Shown in pieces: positions 44,342-55,182 of a stretch of DNA of 64,000 nucleotides. Numbering within the stretch: the stretch's first letter is position 1; each line of letters begins with the position of its first letter. A program made the translations under genes and the position numbers. Source of the stretch: Byssochlamys sp. IMV 00236 (lineage: Eukaryota > Ascomycota > Eurotiomycetes > Eurotiales > Thermoascaceae); contig MSJH02000819.1 in NCBI GenBank assembly GCA_001931875.2, positions 304,886 to 368,885 on the forward strand, in the 5' to 3' direction. The notes beneath the pieces are model-generated. The model made no database searches. It had not been told where the DNA came from and saw only the letters and a list, made by a program, of their open reading frames with translations.

Positions 44342-44653
44342 CGGTCGAATTTCTTAGTACGAACGAAACGATAGTAGTTCAGATGGTTCGGGTAATGCAT
44401 ATCAGGGAGCCGACTTTATAAAGTGAAACAGCATCTTCCTCGCAGGCCGTTGACGGCCCGGCGGCGGAATGCGCTTTGACTGAGTTGATGGTGAGGTCTA
44501 CTCTTGGCTCTTACAATGTTTGGTGATTACCTAGTAAGATTCTTGATCTCGTATCGGAAATACTTCAGAATCCAGTTCTATCATTGCATCGCCTACTCCA
44601 CCCACAAAAATTATATCGGATCACTCACTAGTCTACTTCAAAATAGCTATCTA
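44342..44653. promoter_or_regulatory. Promoter region of the CAD/PrpD-like gene, with CGGCCCG at 44454-44460
   Basis: This 312-bp gap holds the CGGCCCG heptamer (context TGACGGCCCGGCGGCGG), 113 bp upstream of the start codon of the minus-strand gene. The same heptamer recurs in the other two control regions of this gene group. CGG-N-CCG is a Zn2Cys6-type inverted triplet. The rest is the 3' flank of the PEBP gene. Confidence 0.5.
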
Positions 44654-45253
44654 TCACTCTGTCCTCTCCCAGATCCCAATCCAACATCCCCAGGACATGA
44701 CTTTATCCCGCAATCCCTGGATTATTTCTTCCTTCGACGCAGGGCTTCCTAGGTTACTCTGATCGAGTGCCTTTTTCAAAGCCACAATCTGAAAGAAGTA
44801 CCGATGAGGCCCATGACCTAGAAACCCTCTAGGGGGCATGTAAACGACCTTCCGCCGATTGAGTCCATACTTGAACCCTCCACGAAGGTTGCATTCTCCC
44901 GTATTACCAACGGGACAAAAGTCGTCGTGGCAAAGACTGGTCTTGCTGGCGGGAATGCCGTAGTAGAGTCCATGAACCACGGGTTCCGCGAGAGGCGCAT
45001 CGGGATCTTCGAGAATGAGAAGATACTCAGCGGCATTCTGCTGCGGCGTCCAAGATAGCGTCGGGAAATGGCCTTCTTCAAATGAGCTGAATTTGGATGG
45101 GATGGGGGATCCTGAGGGTCCGATGGAACATTCCACCTCTATTGTTGGGGTGTGATGCAGGGCGAAGGGGGCTGATTTATGGAGTAGGCCGGCGTCGTGG
45201 CCACGACGGGTGTAGAGAAGCCAGGCCAGGGATCGTTCGATAAATTTCGACAT
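44654..45253 (-). CDS. PEBP-like protein (phosphatidylethanolamine-binding fold)
   Basis: Single exon, 199 residues. The PEBP signatures are present: the ligand pocket EDPDAP, then PVVHGLYYGIP with its conserved His, and later GHGPHRYFFQIVALKKAL. The N-terminus lacks an obvious signal peptide. In eukaryotes the fold binds phospholipid head groups or inhibits proteases/kinases. I recall PEBP-like proteins in fungal maleidride clusters assisting assembly of alkylaconitate-type intermediates, and here it sits next to a CAD/PrpD-like enzyme. The catalytic or chaperone role is inference. It is divergent from the Zn2Cys6 gene at 45631, sharing a 377-bp intergenic region. Confidence 0.88.
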   Translation of the reverse strand: MSKFIERSLAWLLYTRRGHDAGLLHKSAPFALHHTPTIEVECSIGPSGSPIPSKFSSFEEGHFPTLSWTPQQNAAEYLLILEDPDAPLAEPVVHGLYYGIPASKTSLCHDDFCPVGNTGECNLRGGFKYGLNRRKVVYMPPRGFLGHGPHRYFFQIVALKKALDQSNLGSPASKEEIIQGLRDKVMSWGCWIGIWERTE

Positions 45254-45630
45254 CTCAACAACTCAACAACTCAATATAAAAAGTTTCGCGAATTCTGATT
45301 GTTTCTGAATGGTAGAAAAGGGCTGGTAAATGAAAGCAAGACGTAAGATACCTGTTAACTTAGGTATCTGATAATGTTTAACAACATAGGCCCGCTAACG
45401 GGGAGACTACGGTGCTTATCTACGGTATTCCTAACATGAAAACCCAAGTAAGTAAGTGCTCGCGGCCCGTTTTCGGGCTCGCATCACCGACATCATCTCC
45501 CAAGCACCGCCGTACCTGGCATAAGGGATGCCATTAGCCCGACTGATTATTCCATTTAGCAGCATTCTCAGTTATTCTCTGATATAGTTTTGGTGATATA
45601 GTAGTTACGGATCTCTGTCATTACTACAGA
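45254..45630. promoter_or_regulatory. Divergent promoter PEBP / Zn2Cys6 regulator, with CGGCCCG at 45473-45479
   Basis: The 377-bp gap carries CGGCCCG at 45473-45479, followed within five bases by CGGGCTCG, a near-inverted copy. This is the second of three control regions of this gene group with the heptamer. Confidence 0.5.
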
Positions 45631-47909
45631 ATGGATCGGACGACGCGTCGGCAGCGACCGCCAGACCCAGGGCCGCAATCATCTCGCCATCGCAGTAAAC
45701 GAATCGCATGTAGGCAATGCCGCCAGGCGAAGGTAAGTACTTTTCATCTTGTCAATTTCTGTAATGAACGCACCTCACCCTGTCTACCCAGATCCGCTGT
45801 GAGCTTTCTACCGGGGGGCCGATTCCGTGCTCGAGATGCCGGCGCATGGGCCATGATTGCACACTGGACACTGGCTATCAACGCGTCAACAGGAGGGAGT
45901 AAGTCAAACCTTGCTTCCTCCTCGTTGAACGGGTGTATCTGATTATAATAATGTGCAGGAGACTAGAGGAGTTAGAGAAGGAGGTTCAGCATCTCCGGTC
46001 ATCTGTCTCCGCGTCCCGGTCTGTGCCGGAAATACCGACTCCAATCGAATCATTTCACGCAGATGCATCACCTGTTGTCGAGCAGGGCTCGTCTCTCGTC
46101 AATGAGGACATTTTTTTACCAGATATCTCGGCAGAGACCCTGGATCATAGCACGCCGGTCCGCGCAGTCCGAGGTCAGACACCGGATGAACCCGCAACTT
46201 TGGCCCTGCCAAGTTCTTCCACCGCCCCAAGGACCCTTGAATTCCTTCATTTCACGGGAACACAGATTTATACGCTGTTTCAAATGTTAGTTAGTGCTGT
46301 CAACCGCACTCATGTAATACGTGCTGACAAGTGGCAGCTTCTTCCATCACTATAATCCATATGCACCCCTCCTTGACCCAGCAGTCTCGCCGGATGAATA
46401 CTACGCGCGTTCCCCTTTGCTTTTCTGGGTCATCGTTCTCGTTGCGTCTAGACGGTTCTCAGAGGAACCTGGCCTACTCGTAAGTCTTACAGGACCTGTG
46501 AAAAAAATACTTTGGGATGCCATTGCCAATCCTCCGCACACTTGGCATATTGTACAAGCGATCCTCCTTGCGTGCCTGTGGCCGTTTCCCACCTCCTCAC
46601 TATCTTCCGATATAACGCCTATTTTGCTGTCTACAGCTCACACCGTTGCTGTTCGACTGGGACTACATCGTCCCGAAGCTATTCAGGACTTTTCTCGGAC
46701 AAAGCGACGGCTGAGTCCCGATGAAATAAAGGAGACCGCTCGAACATGGGCAACATGCTATATTGCAGCGCAAACGTACGTCTTTTGCCTAACCCTTTCC
46801 ATATAGATTGGAGGTCTGATATATACGGAATTTAGAGTCTCAACCACAGATGGCCAAACGTGGGTATCCTCCGACTGGATGGTTGACCGCCTCTGCGATG
46901 GAGACATCACCGGCATGATACCCACATCACTTAAACACCAGCTCATGATATCCCGCTTCATGGCCCGCGTCTGTCAGTTCATGTCTGGTCATCCGCATGG
47001 ACCGACCGGTCTTCCCCGCCCAGGAGATGGAATCCCACTTCTTGCTTTATTGGAGCGGGAATATACAGAGCTCTGCTATGGTTTCTCTGACAATCTATCA
47101 GGTGGGTTTGTGCTGATTTGTCAATAATAATCAGTATAGTCATTAATCTAGAGTCATCTATAGATGAGAACAATGTCCTTCTCAATGGAGCGGGTCTCCA
47201 ACTATACGTCTTTTATCTCCTAGAGACCAGTGACTCTGATTCCCGCAAACGAGCCCTTCTCCGTGCCTATAAGATATCCACAGAAACAATATCTAAACTC
47301 GCTCATATCGATGCTGGCTCAGATGCTACACAATACAGCCCCATTTCCTTTTTCCGTGTCGTCTGTCTAGCCTCTATGTTTATTCTCAAATTGATTTACT
47401 CCAACCTGAGCATCTTCCTAGATATCGAAAATGGGAAACGGTCATTCACCTCTGCGATGATTCTCAGCCGCAGAGTTTCAATCGAGGATAACGATCTTCC
47501 TGGTCGGACATCGAAAATCCTCACTCAGCTCTGGAGTGCTCAGGCTAGAAGCGGACAACGTGACAAGGAACCTGGATTGAAATTGAAGACGCGCTTAGCA
47601 GCGAGTTTATTGCACGATTCGTTATGGACTTGGAGGGAGGAATTTGGTGGGCAGAGAAGTATGGAGAATACGCCTCCTGGGGGTATGTTTTGCTATATTC
47701 TGTATGCGGGTCTCACAAACAGTCCCACTGATCTCCGACTGATAGGAACAAGAGGTCAGAATGTATCTATCCAGGATCCAAATTCCACAACATCCCAGGA
47801 CGTGGCTTATGTTGATGGGTTAACATTGGAAGATGTAGTTGATGCGGAGATACTGGCTCTTCTTCCGTTCAGTTTAGATGCTGATGCTTTGTTGGGCGTG
47901 CAAGGGTAA
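45631..47909 (+). CDS. Zn2Cys6 transcription factor, candidate cluster regulator
   Basis: Exons are 45631-45732, 45792-45898, 45959-46285, 46338-46775, 46836-47101, 47164-47682 and 47746-47909, giving 640 residues. The zinc cluster is Cys27, 30, 37, 47, 50 and 57, interrupted by the first intron after Lys34. A short coiled coil (RLEELEKEVQHL) follows for dimerisation, then the middle homology region (IFFHHYNPYAPLLDP, AHTVAVRLGLHRPE, CQFMSGHP). All junctions are in phase. It lies inside the group of CAD/PrpD-like, PEBP, aconitase-like and lyase genes, and is the most likely factor to act on the shared CGGCCCG sites. That link is inferred. Confidence 0.87.
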
Positions 47910-48128
47910 ATTCGAAGGATCATTCGCCTCTGTAACTGATGTTAAAAGTAGAGAAAATTTTTTATGACCATGAAGGAACTCATTGGGACATCGGTTACCT
48001 GTCAGAGCCTTGGCCCCGCAACAAGCGTGATTGGAGGTATTCAAGTGCCTTATTCCCAACAAATGCCCGCGGGGACTAAGATCATAAAAAAAAAGATAAT
48101 CTGGATTGATAGCCGTAGCTAATGACTA

Positions 48129-50968
48129 CTACCACTGCAAACCAGCATGCGGATGAGCACCCTCATTCTCGACCGAAATCTCGTTCGCACCACCCAGATT
48201 CTTCGGGCCCGTCATCTTCTCAAACAAACTATTCCCAAACTTCTGGAACGCAGATGCAATACCACCATATTTGAAAAGCTCCCTCTCCATACGACTGAGC
48301 TCGAAGCCGAACCGCTTCCCATCGACCTCGATCAATCTCGCCGTGAAATCGATCGAGATCTCGGCCCCATCCGCAGCAGACTCATAGAAAGCATCGTCAG
48401 TCATGGTGATACCCAGGAGACCGAGATTTGGCATATTCCGCTGGAAGATAAAGGCGAAGGACTTGGCGATAACGCACTGGACCCCACAGCCTGGAAAACA
48501 TTAGACGAATACTGCGTCGACGATGAAAAGATCTGGTAGTGGTTTACCTAGAAGCGCCATTACGGCTTGCTCTCGTGATGACCCACACCCGAAAGCTTTG
48601 CCTGCAACAATAATGTTAAACCCGGCCTTGACGCGCTGGCGGAACTCGGGGTGCGTCAGCTGTAGACAGTGCGATCCGCTGATTTCGTTCGTTTTCATGT
48701 TCATCAAAAACATGGCCGGAGCCAACTACATGGCAATATGAGTTTCAACGCCTTGGTCATATAGAATCAGGTGTACGTACTGCGTCCGTGTCGATGAAGT
48801 CGCCAAGTAGCTGGACTTTCCCTCTCATAATGTTCCCATCAGAGGGCTTATCGTGCCCAGAACGGGATTTCGAGTGACATAAACCCGGAGTCTGTACATT
48901 CGACCCTCTTGGGTTTGTGGGAGCGCCACTTGGTTCAACATATGTTGGACCCTTCGACACCGACGGTAAAGCTTTACACGAAGAAATCCCTCGAAGACGA
49001 TTCCATCGCTCCAGGTCAATAGCTGCCAGTAGTTCATGTGGGTCCCGGACTTTCATCTCGAACGATGAGGCGGCTACTGTCGCTGCTGAGGATAAGTTTC
49101 CGATCGATCCTAGTTCATCTTGTTATTCGATGCTACTGACCCAGTGCATAGAGGAAACTCCAAACGTAATGAGAAGAACTCACCTTTACCCATCCGATTC
49201 TCAAAGTTCCGATTCTGCGAGGAAAGCCACACTTCTCCGGGCCCAGCCTGGTCGGCGGACATCCCGACACAATAACTGCACCCTGGGATACCGATCTCAA
49301 AGCCAGCGTCCTCGTAGAATGTTGCAAGTCCTAGTTCCTGTAGTCTGTGTAGGATGGGCATCGATCCCGGGACGACTTTTCTCTTCCCTCTAGGAATGGG
49401 CTTCAAGCCATTCTTCAATCCCTGTTCGAGAACGAGAGCACCCAGAATCAAGTCCTCTTCTGCGGTAGTACAGGCGCCGATAAAACATCCGTCCAAGTCC
49501 ATGCCCTCTTCGTCTGTGACGGGTACAACATCGTCCGGATTAGGATATTTGGCTATAAAGGAACGGACGTTACCGAGATCAATGGTATGAGTTTCGGCGT
49601 AGACGGCATCTTCGTCCGGTTGGAAGTAAACGCCGGCATTCTTGTGTCGGAGCAGATGACGTCTTTGAATAAAGTCTTCTGTAATCTCATCCGGTACAAA
49701 TACTCCAGTGATACCGCCAAACTCCTAGTTTTTGTTAGTGCTTCACTGTAGGATGAAGGTGTGGATGATGCTTACAGTTGTCATGTTGCAGATAGCAAAT
49801 CGGGCATCACAAGAAAGATGTTTCGCGCCTGGCCCACTGAATTCTACAATTCTATCCGCTGCAACGGTGTTTCGCTTTAGCTGCTGGAGGATATAGAGAA
49901 TGGTATCTTTCCCCCCAATCCCGGGTTTGGGAGCGCCGGTTAAGCGGATATTCACCGATTCAGGAACCTTGAACCAGGTTTCTCCTGTTACCAGGGGCAA
50001 AGTGACATCGGCTGCCCCAAGCCCGATAGCAAGACAGCCCAGAGCCCCTGACGAGCATGTATGGGAGTCGGATCCGATAACTACCATTCCAGGTTGGGCG
50101 CGTTCTCGGTAGAACTCGGTGTGAAGAATGGTGTACTGTGAATTTGATGAGTAGACTGCACGGAAAGCTAGATGCTCGGATACATACATTCATTCCCTGG
50201 TAATCGGTCATTTTGAAGACTCGTCTAGCACGCTCACTTGCGTCAATCAAAGCCTGAACCTTGGGAGTTTTGTTCACACGCGGGTCCACGACATGGTCGC
50301 CAGCTAGCCAGAAACGATCATTTCTGAAGATCCCTGGTTTCCCGAGCATGTTATACGTGCGTTCCATTCCCTGTGCGCAACGTCAGAGACGATACTGGTG
50401 CTCATAAATGGTTTATACTCACCGACCACGAAGCCTCGGAGGCAATGACCCAGTCAACATCTACTCGGATTAACTCACCGGGGGCAACGGAGCCCTTCCT
50501 GTCAATGTCATGGAAGGCGAAGATCTTCTCGCTGAGGGTCATACCCCGTCGCCCGGGTGGTCGGAGTGAAAGCGGTACAGGCGGTGACTTCGCTCTGTCA
50601 GCAGAGTTCAAGGCCTCTAGCCATGCCGATACCAGGAAAAGAATTTCGGATTCCTGATCTCCGTTTGTAGTGACAGACTTTGTCAATCCAAGGCCTCCGA
50701 GCTCTGGGGGTTGGCTGCAAATGGCGATCACATCTGAAAGTGCACTGCATTCACGAGGGTGGTCCTGCTTGAGGATATTTGCCAAGACAGACAATTGTTT
50801 TAGATAGCCTGCAGTGTTGGCCAGTTCTTGTTCTGTTACGGGTCAGTAGTCTATACGCATTAATAGAAGGGTTGTAGCTTAACCGTCGTTGTCAGACAAG
50901 ATGACACCCCTACTCTGCTGGAGAGTCTGGAGTAGTTTGTGCAAACTAGATTGTTCTCTTCGGTCCAT
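48129..50968 (-). CDS. Aconitase/IPM-isomerase superfamily enzyme, fused, with long N-terminal extension
   Basis: Minus-strand exons: 50968-50884, 50832-50423, 50370-50188, 50135-49776, 49724-49184, 49109-48781, 48725-48548 and 48490-48129, giving 815 residues. The [4Fe-4S] ligands are present: Cys431 ([10 protein letters not shown]), Cys495 and Cys498 (PGCSYC). [11 protein letters not shown] block with Cys253 precedes them. The swivel domain follows on the same chain ([26 protein letters not shown]). A helical extension of about 120 residues precedes the core ([15 protein letters not shown]) and is not a mitochondrial presequence by composition. The expected reaction is dehydration/rehydration of a citrate- or malate-type acid; in this setting, 2-alkylaconitate to 2-alkylisocitrate is plausible. 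It is clearly unlike housekeeping aconitase in the motif surroundings. Confidence 0.87.
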
Positions 50969-51208
50969 GTTGAGTCGTAGAGTTCAAGAATGATTCGTAA
51001 TTGATTGAAATTGAAGGGACGATTTGTTCGCAGATAGAAATCTATAAATCCCCGAGCCTGAAGGCTCCTGATCAGCCTGGCACGGTATCGGCCCGCTTGC
51101 GGCCCGGAGCCTTTCACCACTACCAGTACATAATAAGACGCGGATTCAACCATTGTCATCACAACTCATTATACCAGGAAAGCCTTCCTGCATATACTAC
51201 GGGTGAAA
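50969..51208. promoter_or_regulatory. Bidirectional promoter, aconitase-like / lyase-like, with two CGGCCCG copies
   Basis: Only 240 bp separate the two start codons. Two CGGCCCG heptamers lie at 51089-51095 and 51100-51106 in direct orientation, 11 bp apart start to start, i.e. one helical turn. This is the third control region with the motif and the only one with two copies. The arrangement argues for coupled expression of the two enzymes. Confidence 0.6.
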
Positions 51209-52220
51209 ATGCCATCACAGGCAGCAGCTAAGCTCCGCCAATTGCTGGCTGACGAGAGCAGAATCATTGTCTGCCCCGGTGTATACGATGGTCTCACGGC
51301 CAGAATCGCTTTACGGGAAGGTTTCGATGCTTTGTACATGGTAAGACCCAACAGAGTCAACGCCTATCCCACGGGTCCATCCGCTCATAGCCTTTTTCCA
51401 GACCGGTGCAGGAACGACAGCATCCCGACTCGGACAGCCCGACCTGGGAGTGATTACCCTTAATGAGATGCAAGGAAACGCGGAGATGATCGCCAACCTG
51501 GACCCGTCAGTGCCGTTGATAGCGGATGCAGATACCGGGTTTGGAGGTAGGTGACATTGTATCTCTTCAAGACACTGGATGTGCAATACTGACAGCCTAG
51601 GCTCTCTCATGGTCGCTCGCACCGTCACCGAATATATTCGTGCTGGAGTCGCTGCCCTCCATCTCGAAGACCAACCTACTACGAAACGCTGTGGCCATCT
51701 GCGCAACAAGCAAGTTGTATCCGAAGAAGAGTATCTCGGTCGTATCCGTGCTGCTGTCAATGCACGCAGTCGGGCACATGGTGACATTGTCCTGATTGCG
51801 CGGACGGATGCCCTGCAGTCCTTAGGCTATGAGGAGGCCATCTCGCGACTGAAAGGGGCTATCAGGCTCGGGGCGGATGTGGCCTTTTTGGAAGGCGTAA
51901 CATCTAAGGAGGCTAAGATGGTCTGCGAGGACCTCAAGCCGACTCCCGTTCTGTTCAATGCGGTTCCTGGGGGCGTGTCTCCTGATCTTTCCGTGCAAGA
52001 TGCTGAAGACCTTGGGTTTCGGATGATTATATTTCCTGCCTTGGCACTTGGGGCTGTCTACGGAGCCGTTCATGATGCCGTCAGGAATCTCAAAAAGACG
52101 GGCACGCAAGTTGTCAGAGCGGGGAGCACTCCAAGGGACCTTTTCAATGTGGTGGGGTTGCAAGAAGCGATCGCTCTAGATATGGCCTCAGGGGGCCAAC
52201 TGTATAAAAACGGTGTGTAA
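51209..52220 (+). CDS. PrpB-type 2-methylisocitrate lyase-like enzyme (ICL/PEP mutase superfamily)
   Basis: Exons are 51209-51340, 51402-51546 and 51601-52220, giving 298 residues, the size of bacterial PrpB and about half that of fungal glyoxylate-cycle isocitrate lyase. The Mg2+ site is Asp86-x-Asp88 (ADADTGFG) and the lyase signature is Lys121-Arg-Cys-Gly-His125. From memory the E. coli PrpB catalytic motif has the same numbering, with Cys123. That signature favours C-C lyase activity over phosphonomutase; oxaloacetate hydrolase and dimethylmalate lyase remain possible. The expected products are succinate plus a 2-oxo acid (pyruvate if the substrate is 2-methylisocitrate). No targeting peptide is visible. 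It is divergent from the aconitase-like gene. Confidence 0.88.
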
Positions 52221-54047
52221 ATGGGCCGATATAACACATCACGGCTAGTACTATTTACCTTTTAGTTCTAATTATTTTATCTCTTTGATCTATGGTCTAA
52301 ATACATTAACTAAATTATAGTATTATCTCTTCTCGGCATGCAGACTAGAGCTGATGAAGATGCTTAGATTCCTATCTAGGAGCTGAGCTCGAAGCTCTAG
52401 CTAGGTATCTATCTAACTGTGCGTAGCACTAAACCCGAAACTGAAGGAGGCAGGCGATATCCGCCAGGCTCTACAGGCCCAAAATATCTTTTAACCTTCG
52501 CGCTTTTTCTATATTACTAGCCGAATTTTTATAATTCAGTAAGTAATCTTATAGTATTATACACTATAAGCTTTGCTTTTATAATCTTATATAACTCGCA
52601 AGGTAGAGTTAGCCCTACTCTTATATCGTGGCGCGTTACACGTAGTATATAGTTCTTCGCAAGCCGCGGTTTTATTAGTATGATGGGGTCTGTCCCACGT
52701 TTTTCTTCTGCGGTATAACTGTGGATACATTTACTACCACCTATTATTGGACAGTAAGAGTAAGAAGTTAATTTAAGGTAAGAAATAGCCTTAAAACAGG
52801 AAATAAACCAGATTTTACGATATGAGATACTTTGGTTTTATGCGAGCCCACAGCCATACCACCCCGCGTCGACCCTGCCGTACACGAACCTGGCGACCCT
52901 CCCCGCGGGCGCCTGTATGTGCCCCAAGCCAGGGATACAGCCGATCCCTGGCGAGATTGCAGTGAGGAGAACGGAGACAGAATACACCAACATATGCGTA
53001 CTGTTCGACGATGAGACCTGAAGTCTGTGACGGCTAGCGGATCAGTTTTATCCAGGGAATCAGGCAGATTATCCAGGCAAGATGATCCATTCCCCACGCA
53101 TTATCGTGGCCATTTGCTTACGCCCTGAATTTGTCACCATGTTTGTATAAGCTTACGGAGAGGTTGGCAAGCAGCTTGCCTCTCTATCTCAGAATAGCTG
53201 ACCACAGACGAGTGCTGTTCGCGACTATTGCACTATTTTATACTTATCGACCAGCTCTCTTCGATGGTTTCGCTCGCCGAGGTAGCTAGGTCCAATAAAC
53301 AGGCTTTCCTCCCCGTCCTTCAAATGATAGATGTAGTAGAAAGGCCTATCTGGAGCGAAGCTCGCTGAGCTTGGATTCATCTAGCAACTAGCTCAGCCTA
53401 TTTATCCCTGTGGATGGAGGAGCTAGAAAGGCGTAGGAGAAACCCGACAGGAGATCTGCCTGTAGGCAGATCCCGACAGCTTATCCCAACCCCGCTTTTC
53501 AGCCGCATTATCCCCGTGCTTTACGCATTGGACAATATGAGATTATTGCAAAGCAAGTGGGCAGGTGATATTAGTTAGCCTATCATTTATCGGCGAGCGC
53601 TAGCGAGGCGATAAATTAGGGTACTTCTTTTTACGTTCCTTTGCCAAGCCTCCTTTTCATTGGTCCTTTTCTTCCTGATTCTTCCTGATGTCACGTGCTC
53701 TTTTACCGCTTTCCTTTTTGGTATATTAAAACAACTGGCTAGGGGGGTTAGAGGCGGTATTATTATTATTCCTGTAGTTACATATTGAGTCACATGCTCC
53801 TATTTTGCTTCATAATGAGCGCTCGGCGTCTTTGCTACGGTCTGGCGCGGGCGCCCCGTAGGATAACTGGTATCATTGGTTATCTACACTATTTCTCTAT
53901 ATAAGATCCAACTTACCCGCGGACCTAAACACGCCTTTAGCAAGATCTGGCCATTATATTTAGACAAACATCACCAGAAATACAATATATCGCTTCGCTT
54001 TTGGCATTCGGAACATATACCGACGAAAATACCCCGGTACCGTAGTC
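52221..54047. other. Intergenic, partly AT-rich debris
   Basis: The part 52240-52780 is AT-rich with many TA steps and resembles mutated repeat remnants, though no element type can be named. The minus-strand frame 52768-53097 is Arg/Gly/Ser-rich without a domain. Position 53521-54047 holds the promoter of the next gene. No RNA gene was recognised. Confidence 0.45.
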
Positions 54048-55182
54048 ATGTCTGATCCTCTTGGCCTTATTTCTAGCTCCTGCTTCCATCGCCGCGTCAC
54101 TCTTGACACAGCATGGGGTCTATTAACTGTCTCGTTCGCCGAGATAGGCTGCATCACCGGGGCTCCCCTGATGTTGTTGCCGGGCATGTTCGCATCGCGC
54201 TATTTGGGCATTCCTCTACACGCAATTGCAAAGCGCGCTGGTGTGCGTCTGCTCGTTGTCGACCGGCCGGGCATGGGCGCATCGACTGATGTTCCATCCA
54301 CCCAACGAGTCGCCGCTTGGGTTAATTTGCTGCCGCGTCTGCTGGCTCATCTCAACATTACACGCATTAGTCTTATCGCCCATAGCGCCGGCACAGTTTA
54401 TATGCTCAATACCTGGGCGCATTGCCGTGAACTTATAAACCCAGACATTACTTTATTAGGTACTGATTTCCACCACCTCCCCTCTCATAGGAGCATATGG
54501 AAGAGAAACACAGATACACGAGAATGAATAACTTAGTGTGCCGCTTATAGCCCCGTGGGTTGATCCATCCTGCTCGCGCGTTACAGTAGTGCAAATAGCA
54601 CAGTATGTGCCAGCCAAAGCATTCACACTATGGCACCATATCCCGCGCTTCTTCGCAACTCAAGCTATCCCTGCGCTGGCGCTAAGCGGTACTCTACTTC
54701 GCCAGATATCACCACGAAGTGGTGAGACGGCAGAGGACCGCTCATTCCTCGATGCCAATTCGAGGAGTGTCGACCGCGACTACAGCGTGTCATGTGCGGA
54801 ACAGGCGGAGCTCTTTCGCCTCGTCGTTCCCTTCATGTACGCTGAGAACACCGTCGGTGCCAACAGTGAGGCTCTTCTGTGCCTTCGAAAGAGCGATGGC
54901 AGTGACTGGGGGGTTTGTTCGGACTATGCTCAATGCGCGCAGGTGCTGGCTGCCCGCGAACAATCCACAGGTGGCCGAGTCCGTCTCCGTACGTACTTTG
55001 CTTCCAAAGATGCCCTAGTGGGCAGTCGGGGGCAAAGATATTTCGAAGAGTGCTGGCAGGCACCAGGTGTGGAGGCCATTGACTTTGTCTCCACGACGGT
55101 CGATAAAACAGACCATGATACTCTGATGCAGTCGGTGGAGGTATGGGAAGCAATATTCGCCTCGATGGGTGGGTATCAGTAA
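54048..55182 (+). CDS. Alpha/beta hydrolase
   Basis: Exons are 54048-54459 and 54551-55182, giving 347 residues. A first-choice acceptor at 54536 would break the frame; the next AG at 54550 restores LLAPWVDPS, which fits the family. The fold markers are LMLLPGMFASRYLG (oxyanion side), VVDRPGMGAS, and the nucleophile elbow AHSAG. The late region VEAIDFVSTTVDKTDHDTLMQ carries the likely catalytic His. The substrate is unknown. Homologues of this style are common in fungal accessory metabolism. It lies 1.8 kb beyond the lyase gene with no CGGCCCG upstream, so membership of that group is doubtful. Confidence 0.82.

Noticed and set aside
52768..53097. Minus-strand 109-codon frame
   Set aside because: Composition is Arg/Ser/Gly-rich without a domain, and it lies in debris-like DNA; too weak to call a gene.
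54538..55182. Alpha/beta hydrolase as a frameshifted pseudogene
   Set aside because: Using the acceptor at 54550 restores an intact frame and the expected LLAPWV segment, so no frameshift is needed.
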